From Mycolicibacterium sp. HK-90 (GTDB lineage: Bacteria > Actinomycetota > Actinomycetes > Mycobacteriales > Mycobacteriaceae), in contig NZ_CP129613.1 of the NCBI RefSeq assembly GCF_030486405.1, forward strand, positions 5,890,001 through 5,954,000: a stretch of DNA of 64,000 bases, given 5' to 3'. The translations under genes and the position numbers were made by a program. Under the pieces are notes generated by a model. It was not told where the DNA came from. It did no database searches and worked only from the letters and a program-made list of their open reading frames with translations. Shown here piece after piece: positions 28,475 through 35,300 of this stretch. Numbering within the stretch: position 1 is the stretch's first letter; every line of letters starts with the position of its first letter.

Positions 28475-28537
28475 CGCCAACAGGGCCAATCTAAATGTTG
28501 TCAAATCGACACCACGGTGTGATCGGAGCATCAGTCA

Positions 28538-28729
28538 ATGGATTTTCTCAACGTCAAGCAAGCATCAGTCATGACCGGGGTCGCAGAGGCGACGTTGCGG
28601 TACTGGCGCAGCGTGGACGAAGGCCCACCGTCGTTCAAGCTCGGCGGCCGAGTCGTGTACCGGCGCGAAGCGGTCGAGCAGTGGATTACCGAGCAGGAAA
28701 AGGCCACTAGCCGCGGCGGGTCAGCCTAA
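28538..28729 (+). CDS. xis: Excisionase-like small helix-turn-helix protein
   Basis: A 63-residue protein with a MerR/excisionase-type winged helix: VKQASVMTGVAEATLRYWRS, then a wing and VVYRREAVEQWITEQEKA. First gene rightward of the operator, the place of xis or cro in actinophages. It may act as recombination directionality factor, as an antirepressor-like regulator, or both. Ribosome site weak (CGGAG about ten bases upstream). Confidence 0.7.
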   Translation: MDFLNVKQASVMTGVAEATLRYWRSVDEGPPSFKLGGRVVYRREAVEQWITEQEKATSRGGSA

Positions 28730-28778
28730 TGCCCTTCCGGAGAACAACCCGCCCGTCTACCAACAGGAGTTCCGACCA

Positions 28779-29144
28779 TTGAGCATATCTGCACACGCAA
28801 GCTGGTGTGACCACGGGCCCGACGAGCGCCATAACGCCCGACAACCCTACTGCGCCAAGCTCATTGACAGCGTGACGCTGGTCCCGGAGGGCAACGTGCT
28901 CAAGTCGAAACTGTGGGTTAGCCCCACTCGCGCAGCCAACCTCGACGGCCTGAGCGGTGAGGCAGTCCAGGCGGCCAGAGCCCGATACGACGGCATCGAA
29001 GTCGCGATCGAGGCGTGGGATGGCAGCAAGCACCGGCCCGCGAAGCTGCTTCGGATGAGGGCGGATGACGCCCGTACCTTGGCCGCGGTCCTGGTTCAGG
29101 CCGCCGACATCGCCGACATCCAGCAGGGGCACAACACCCCGTGA
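28779..29144 (+). CDS. Uncharacterised element protein
   Basis: A 121-residue soluble protein starting at TTG with CAGGAG nine bases upstream. It begins MSISAHASWCDHGPDERHN with a His/Cys-containing N terminus, then alternating strand and helix and a C-terminal helix (ADDARTLAAVLVQAADIADI). I do not recognise the family. It sits between xis and the replication gene, where early regulatory genes are common. No membrane segment. Confidence 0.55.
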   Translation: MSISAHASWCDHGPDERHNARQPYCAKLIDSVTLVPEGNVLKSKLWVSPTRAANLDGLSGEAVQAARARYDGIEVAIEAWDGSKHRPAKLLRMRADDARTLAAVLVQAADIADIQQGHNTP

Positions 29145-29226
29145 CATTCGACCGGCGCACCGAGGACGCCCACCCGCGCCGCGCGGTGGGTGGCCCCGGG
29201 CTGCGCCATCAACGATCGGAGAGCCG

Positions 29227-30030
29227 ATGAAGCGGCCCGACTTCGTTCCAGTGGTCCCCGACGAGGTCGAAGAGTACGGAGCTAACGCAGCCCTCGTGCT
29301 TTCACTAATCAGATTCCGTTGCGAGGTCGACGGAGAAGACCGGATCTACCGCGACGGCGATCGGTGGTGGGAGGTGTCGCACAGTGGCATTGGCGGACAG
29401 GTTGGGTTGTCGGTGAAATCGGTCAGGCGGGCGTTGGAGCGCCTTGGCGACCGAGTCTCAGCAAAGTATTTAGCCAAGGACGGTGGGCGTCCGAACGCCT
29501 ATCGGGTCAATGATGCGCTGACCAGCAGTTCGCCCGTTTGGGCATCCCGTGAACAGCAGTTAGCCCATTTGGGTACCCCCCACCCAAATGCGGTAGGGGG
29601 GCCTACCCAAACGGGGGGGACCCCCTACCCCAAACGGGCGAATTCTCCTATCTACCAAGAAAGTAAGAAGGGGGAAGAAGCGGCGGTCGTGGCTGCCCAC
29701 GAACCGGAAAGCCCCGAGCAACACACGCCGAGCAACGCCCCACCCCTCGCAATCCCATCCGAAGAAAAACCCCCGTTCCACATCACGGCGAGCGGCAAGG
29801 TCGTCTGCGCCAAGCACGTCGACACCGCCGGCACGGCCCCGTGCCGGAAGTGCGGCGAGGCCAGGAAGGCATACGAGGCTGATTGCGCCGCAGAGGCCGA
29901 GGCCGAACACACCCGCCGCAGGACCGAACTCGTCCAGTGCAACCAATGCGACCCGACCGGCTGGCGACTGGACCACGGCGGCCGAGACGGCGACAGGCCC
30001 AAGAAGTGCGACCACAAGCAGGCATCGTGA
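29227..30030 (+). CDS. Replication initiator-like protein with winged helix
   Basis: A 267-residue protein. The first 95 residues form a winged-helix domain (VSHSGIGGQVGLSVKSVRRA, then LGDRVSAKYLA) like the N-terminal domains of phage replisome organisers (DnaD/O-like). Residues 95-150 are a low-complexity linker encoded by DNA packed with reiterated motifs. The C terminus has a zinc-ribbon-like set (VCAKHVDTAGTAPCRKCG and CNQC...KKCDH). Good GGAG site before ATG 29227. The design recalls lambda O, where the origin lies within the initiator gene. Its stop overlaps the next GTG start (GTGA). Confidence 0.65.
   Translation: MKRPDFVPVVPDEVEEYGANAALVLSLIRFRCEVDGEDRIYRDGDRWWEVSHSGIGGQVGLSVKSVRRALERLGDRVSAKYLAKDGGRPNAYRVNDALTSSSPVWASREQQLAHLGTPHPNAVGGPTQTGGTPYPKRANSPIYQESKKGEEAAVVAAHEPESPEQHTPSNAPPLAIPSEEKPPFHITASGKVVCAKHVDTAGTAPCRKCGEARKAYEADCAAEAEAEHTRRRTELVQCNQCDPTGWRLDHGGRDGDRPKKCDHKQAS
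29533..29638 (+). repeat. Reiterated 10-bp motifs, possible origin of replication
   Basis: Five copies of CCCRTTTGGG or its complement lie at 29533-29542, 29564-29573, 29583-29592 (one mismatch), 29606-29615 and 29629-29638. The first two read in one direction, the last three in the other. G/C runs forming further inverted repeats (TACCCCCC, GGTAGGGGGG) fill the space between. They are inside the linker-coding part of the initiator gene. Confidence 0.55.
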
Positions 30031-30365
30031 AACGCCACCCCCGCGCCGATGTCGTCGATCTCGATGTCGCCCGCCAGCAGCGCCGCCAACGGCCGCCGAG
30101 GAGGAACGACATGCCGCGATCCAGTCGAGCAGTCCCAGACGCCTACGAAAGCACCAGGTCGCTGGCCATAGAGTGCCCGAACTGCCACGCCAAACCCGGC
30201 ACATGGTGCGCGACACCCGAAGGCCGGCAACGCCGTTGCCCCTGCGTGGCACGACTCGCAGCAGCACCGATCGCACCCGTTATCGATCTGCCAGAAAACG
30301 ACCGGGCCGCAGTCGATTTCACCGAACCGCGACGCCATGCCGAAGACTGCGAGTCCCAACGATGA
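30027..30365 (+). CDS. Small zinc-binding-like protein
   Basis: A 112-residue Arg-rich protein with a Cys cluster CPNCHAKPGTWCATPEG continuing to RCPCVAR, similar to the short zinc-finger proteins common in actinophage early regions. GTG start overlapping the upstream stop (GTGA); its own end overlaps the WhiB-like gene. The internal ATG at about 30111 (MPRSSRAV) is a possible later start that keeps the zinc cluster. Function unknown. Confidence 0.5.
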   Translation: MKRHPRADVVDLDVARQQRRQRPPRRNDMPRSSRAVPDAYESTRSLAIECPNCHAKPGTWCATPEGRQRRCPCVARLAAAPIAPVIDLPENDRAAVDFTEPRRHAEDCESQR

Positions 30366-30661
30366 TGAGCGATCAACTCGTCGGGCTGATGGCCGCTCTG
30401 GGCGCCGCCCCCGCACTACCTGGCGCACGATGCCGAGGCCGAGCGCATCTGTTCGACGGCGGACCGGCTGGCGAAGACGACAGGATCCGCGACGCCCGAA
30501 TCGACCAGGCACTCGGTCTGTGCCACAGATGCCCGGCCCTGGCTGATTGTCGACGTTGGCACGATTCACTGCCCGTCAGCCGACGCCCGGTCGGCGTAGT
30601 GGCCGGCCGCGTGAACACCACTGCGAACCGTGGCCAACTGCCCGATAGACCGAGCCGCTGA
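30362..30661 (+). CDS. Phage WhiB-family regulator
   Basis: A 99-residue protein with the four WhiB cysteines: one in GARCRGRAHLFDG (about residue 23) and three in LCHRCPALADC (about 53-63). The C-terminal part is short and carries VGVVAGRV in place of the GVWGG turn. WhiB proteins of mycobacteriophages such as TM4 repress host whiB2 and affect septation and superinfection. Two adjacent ATGs (30362 and 30365) are possible starts; both overlap the end of the upstream gene. Confidence 0.75.
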   Translation: MMSDQLVGLMAALGAAPALPGARCRGRAHLFDGGPAGEDDRIRDARIDQALGLCHRCPALADCRRWHDSLPVSRRPVGVVAGRVNTTANRGQLPDRPSR

Positions 30662-30672
30662 GGAAGGCACAC

Positions 30673-31410
30673 ATGTTAAAACTCTGGAACGGCACGGAAT
30701 TCGTCACCCCTGCCGCTCTCAAGGTGTGGAACGGGACCGCGTTCGTCGACCCGGAGGCATACATCTGGGACGGGTCGCAGTTCGTCAAGGTGTGGCCGCC
30801 GACCCCGATCTCGTTTGTCGGCGGGTATGGGCTCTACCAGACCAGCCTGAGCTCGATCCCCGTGCCAGCGCATCAAGAGGGCGACACCATCCTCTTCTGG
30901 TCGATGCTCAACTCCAACACGTCGTCTAACACGCCAAGCCTGGCCCCCGGATTCACGTCCCTGTTCGCACGGGCCAATGCGAGCAGCCAACAATCACGCG
31001 GTGTGCGGCTGGCCATGAAGGTCGCCGAATCGAGCTCAGAGACCATTGACGGGCTGTCCCAAACCAGTGCCGGAATTGTCCTCGTGTACCGGGGAGTGGC
31101 CGGGATCGGAACGTTGGCCGCAAACCACCCCACCGGCAGCCAGTTGACCCTGAACTATCCGGCCGCGCCGCTCACCAACACTGACGGTACGTCCTGGGGT
31201 GTCCGATTCCGCGCGTCCTCGGGCTCCTCGGACTCCAACCCATCGCTAAGCCCGAGCACACTTCGGGCCGGCGACGACCCGGAGGGCGATTCGTTCTCAG
31301 CCGGGTACGACAGCAACGGCCCCATCTCTTCGGGCATTGCTGTCGCTTCGCAGGCGCAGGTCAGCGGTGTCTATTGCGCCGTTTCCCTCGAACTACTGCA
31401 GCACACATAA
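30673..31410 (+). CDS. Minor tail/tail-tip-like protein
   Basis: A 245-residue protein. The N terminus has three WNG/WDG repeats (LKLWNGTEFVTP, LKVWNGTAFVDP, YIWDGSQFVKVW), a signature of actinophage minor tail proteins, followed by a beta-rich domain with many Ser and Gly, probably a jelly-roll or fibre-like fold. GAGG ribosome site before the ATG. In normal siphophages such proteins follow the tape measure gene; here it precedes it. It may bind the cell surface or decorate the tail. Confidence 0.65.
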   Translation: MLKLWNGTEFVTPAALKVWNGTAFVDPEAYIWDGSQFVKVWPPTPISFVGGYGLYQTSLSSIPVPAHQEGDTILFWSMLNSNTSSNTPSLAPGFTSLFARANASSQQSRGVRLAMKVAESSSETIDGLSQTSAGIVLVYRGVAGIGTLAANHPTGSQLTLNYPAAPLTNTDGTSWGVRFRASSGSSDSNPSLSPSTLRAGDDPEGDSFSAGYDSNGPISSGIAVASQAQVSGVYCAVSLELLQHT

Positions 31411-31413
31411 ATC

Positions 31414-31701
31414 ATGGCGATCCACCAATGCGATCCAACGCTGGGCCAAGCCGATTCACCACTGACAATGTCGCGGGTCCTGCGACTTCTACTCGCCTAC
31501 TTTGACAATGGCGACGACGATATCGACGGTGCGGTCGGTGTCGTCTTCACCGACGTCGCGGGGTGCCCGGATTGCCTCACTGGATTGGTCGTTGGCCTGC
31601 TCGGGTTCGCCGTGTCCCTGCTGCCTGATCACGGACCTGCGGTTGTCGACCGGCTACACCATGTCCTCGCGGGCTACCTCGACCAAATCGAAGGGCAGTG
31701 A
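31414..31701 (+). CDS. Uncharacterised element protein
   Basis: A 95-residue acidic protein starting three bases after the tail-like gene. It has a CPDC pair (GCPDCLTGLVVGLLGFAVSLL) followed by a hydrophobic helix that could be amphipathic or a membrane segment, and a C-terminal helix. It is in the position where tail assembly or connector proteins might be expected, but no family is recognised. Confidence 0.45.
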   Translation: MAIHQCDPTLGQADSPLTMSRVLRLLLAYFDNGDDDIDGAVGVVFTDVAGCPDCLTGLVVGLLGFAVSLLPDHGPAVVDRLHHVLAGYLDQIEGQ

Positions 31702-31710
31702 GGCGATTTC

Positions 31711-32073
31711 ATGACCCTTACTCCACGGTTGCTGCGGTTGGCATTGCATTGCGCACAGCAGGAGCTCGATTCCCGTGCTGGGGGCGCCGGGCCGCGGGTG
31801 CAGTCGTGGAATGCCGAACTGGTCCGCGCGTTGGAGTTGGAACTGGCCACCATGTCTCGGTCGGGACATCGATTTGACGATGAGACGGCAGCATCGGACT
31901 CATGGTTGACCGCGCAGCAGGTGGCGAGTCGGTTGGGCCTGTCCAAGCGGCAGGTGACACGGCTGGCCGGCGCGCTCGACGGCGAGCTGATCGCCGGCCG
32001 CTGGCTGTTTCCGGACACCGCGGTGGCCGAGTACAAGCGGACCCGTGGAGGTGGTGAGCGTGGCGCCTGTTGA
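31711..32073 (+). CDS. Helix-turn-helix protein
   Basis: A 120-residue protein. The C-terminal half is an excisionase-type DNA-binding domain (SWLTAQQVASRLGLSKRQVT, then RWLFPDTAVAEYKR); the N-terminal half is helical. Its place in the middle of the tail-related genes suggests a regulator of late expression or a DNA-recognition factor for packaging. Overlaps the next gene by about 14 bases. Confidence 0.55.
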   Translation: MTLTPRLLRLALHCAQQELDSRAGGAGPRVQSWNAELVRALELELATMSRSGHRFDDETAASDSWLTAQQVASRLGLSKRQVTRLAGALDGELIAGRWLFPDTAVAEYKRTRGGGERGAC

Positions 32074-32371
32074 GTTGGAACGGCTGATCGCCGACATGTC
32101 CGACGTCGAGTTCGACACGCTCGTGGCCCGCGTCCGGGCTCCCGATACCCGCGAACACCTACGCGAGATCGCAGCGGCCTACGTGCCCGCTGAGGTTCTG
32201 GATGAGTTCATCGACGCGCTCAGCCCGTCGAAGTTCGTCCATGCGGACGGCCGAGTCGACGTGGACGGTGCTCGGCTGCGGTTCGCGGCGTTCTTCCCGT
32301 CCGCTGCGGCCGGCCTGTCCGACCTCGATGCCGACATCGTCAGCACGATGCGCCGAGCCACCGATGCCTGA
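32060..32371 (+). CDS. Uncharacterised element protein upstream of tape measure
   Basis: About 103 residues, acidic and helical (VELERLIADMSDVEFDTLV at the N terminus). Start uncertain: GTG 32060 lies nine bases after GGAGG, while GTG 32045 is the longest option. In siphophages the genes just before the tape measure are tail assembly chaperones expressed by a frameshift; I see no slippery sequence here, and the stop simply overlaps the tape measure ATG by eight bases. A chaperone role is possible but unproven. Confidence 0.5.
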   Translation: MAPVELERLIADMSDVEFDTLVARVRAPDTREHLREIAAAYVPAEVLDEFIDALSPSKFVHADGRVDVDGARLRFAAFFPSAAAGLSDLDADIVSTMRRATDA

Positions 32372-35300
32372 ATACTCTGCCGGAAGCGCGTCGGTCCGGA
32401 TCCGGCCGAACGCCGACGACTTCGTTCGCGACCTCGCCGCGAAACTCAAGTCGTTCCCCGATCCCGGCTTCCGGGTGAAGGTACAGGCCGACGTCATGCC
32501 GGCGGCCCACGACACCGCCGAGTGGCGTTCATCCGAAGAACGCCGCACAGTCGACGTCAACGTCGACGCCGACACGTCAGGCGCCAGAGGCCACGTGACC
32601 ACGTGGCGCGAGTCCGAAGAGGCGCGACCGATCCATGTTCGTGTCGATGTCGACATCGATCGCGCGAACACGCAAATGGCCGGATTCCGCCGCCAGCTCG
32701 AAGGCTTCGGCCGTTCCGACGTCCTGCGGCTCAATCTCGGCGCTATGGCCATCGGCGCTGTGCAGCCCGCGTTGTCGGGGCTGGCACAGGTCGCGGCTGG
32801 CCTGCAGCAGGTATCGCAGGCCGGTCTCGCAGTCCCGGGTGTGATCGCGGGCGCCGCGGCCAGCATCGGCACCTTGGCGTTCGGCCTGTCCGGAGTGAAG
32901 GACGCCTACGACGCGGTGGCCAAGGCGTCGGCATCGTCCGGGCAGGATCAGGCGGCGCAGGCCCGGGCCGCGTCGTCGGCATCGAATCAGCTCCGCAACG
33001 CCGTCGTCGACGAGACGAACGCTCGCAAGGATCAGGCCCGCGCGTACCGGGATGCCCGGCAAGAGCTGGTCGACCTGAACGTCGAAATGCATGGCGGCCT
33101 GATCTCGGAGTCGCGCGCCATTCTGGAAGCTCAGAAGGCCCGCGAGGACCTGATGAGTGGCAACTACTCCGACGTTCGCGACGCTCAGTTGCGGGTGCTC
33201 GAGACCGACCAGCGGTTGATCGAGGTCCGCAACCGCAACAACCAGACCGCCGAGAAGCTGAACGACACCCAGGCCAAGGGCGTCGAGGGGTCCGACCGGG
33301 TCATCGACGCAAACGAGCGTGTCACCCGGGCCCAGCAGCAGGTGGCCGACGCGAATGCCGCCGTCGCCGACGCAGCGTCCAAGTCGTCGGCGGCGCAGAT
33401 CGCAGCGGCCCAGGCGATGGACCAGTTGTCGCCGTCGGCCCGGAAGTTCGTGGACACGCTGATCGAGATGCGGCCCGCGTTCGACGAGGTCCGCGACGCC
33501 GCGCAGGAACCGCTGTTTGAGGGCAAGGCCGACGAGTTCCGCGAGTTTTTCACGAACATCGCCCCGAACATCAAGCAAGGGCTGTCGGGTATCGCCGCGG
33601 CCTGGAATCAGAACATCACCGCTCTGCTCACCTCGTTGGGCAGCGAGCAGGGCAAGGGCATCATCGACCGGATTCTCGGCAACACCGGTGATGCGCAGGC
33701 CCAGTTGTCGAAGGCGATCGACCCGTTGGTGCGCGGCATGGGCACGCTCGCCGCGGCGGGCACCGACGCGCTGCCGCGGCTGGCCGACGCACTCGGCAAC
33801 GTCGCGGCCCGGTTTGCCGACTTCATCGAACAGGCCGACAAGGACGGCCGGCTGGACCGTTGGATCAACGACGGACTGACCGGCATGACCAATCTCGGCA
33901 ACACCGTGCTCAACATCGGCCAGATTTTCACCGGCATCACGTCGGCGGCCGGTGGCGGCGGCAAGTTCATGCAGTGGTTGGAGAACGTCACCAAGCGGTG
34001 GGCCGACTTCACGAATTCCGAAGAGGGACAGTCGAAGATCCGCGACTACCTCAACGACGGAATGCGGCTGCTTAGCCAGTGGGGCGACCTGCTCAAGAAC
34101 CTGCCCGGCGCGTTCCAGAGCATGGCCGACGGTGCGCAGCCCTACGTCGGCGCGTTGATCAGCCTGTTCCAATCACTGGCCAGTCTGATCGGTGACCACC
34201 CGGAGCTGGTCAAGACAGCGATCACCGCGTACCTGGCGTGGAAGACCATTAGCCCGATCATCAGCGGGGTTCAGGGCGCGTTGAGCGCATTGTCGACCGT
34301 GGTGACCAACGTCGGCACGAACTTCGCGCCGGTGCGCGACAAGGCCAAGGCCGCGATGAACGACGTCGACGCGGTGTTCACGAAGTCCGGCCGCTCCGGA
34401 TCGCCGTTGAGCAAGTTCGGCGGCGCGCTGGCCGCACTCGGTGGTTCGGCTGTCGGCAGCGGCGCGCTGGGAGTCCTTGCCGCAGTGGCTATCCCGGCAG
34501 TTGGTATCGCGTTGGACAAGCTCAACGAGGACTACGACAACGCCAAGGCCCGGACACAACTGTTCATCGACAAGCAGAACGAGCTCGCCGACGCCCTCGA
34601 TCGAGTCTCGGGCAAGATCACCGATCAGGGCCTGGACAAGCTGATCGAGGACTCACGCAACTTCGACACTGGACCAGGCGCAGTCCCGGGAGTAACGAAG
34701 GGCAATGCACTGGAAGCCGCTGCGGCGCTGAAGATTCAACCCGAGGTGTACGTCAAGGCGCAGGCCGGTGACCCGCAGGCCCAGCAGCAGGTCCGTGACG
34801 TCATCTCGAAGAACAACCTGATCCCGGAGTTCAATGCCAATTCCGAGATCGCCGAGCGGGTGCGCAGGATCAGTGAAGCCACCGGCGGCCGCATTGATCA
34901 GAACGCGGTGATCGGCGCCCTGCTCAACAACCCCGGTGCGCTGGCTCGCTACGACGCCGCGATCAGCGAAGCCGAGCAGTCCATGATCGGTGACCAGCGG
35001 GCACAGTTCCACGGCACACAGTCGCTGTATGACCTGCAGGCATTGCTATCACCGACCGGTCGTAGCTCAGTGCTCGCCGGGCAGCGACTCAACCAAGCAC
35101 TCGATCTCTATCCCGGGGCATTCAACGACCAGCAGCTGCGGAATCAGGCCCGCTACGGCCAGTTCCGGATCAGCCCACAGGGCCTGGACATCTTTGGGCC
35201 GCAAGGCGGATCGAATCCCACAGCGACCGTCAACGCGGGCCCGGACGAAATCGCCGTCAGCATTCCAACTCTGACCGACGAGCAGAAGCAGAAGCTCGAC

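Noticed and set aside
32045..32371. Tail assembly chaperone with programmed frameshift before the tape measure
   Set aside because: No slippery heptamer or overlapping -1 extension is visible; the gene stops normally and overlaps the tape measure start by eight bases.
32577..34172. 531-codon open frame antisense to the tape measure gene
   Set aside because: It mirrors the codon structure of a long high-GC gene, has no ribosome site or recognisable domain, and the sense frame is clearly a tape measure.
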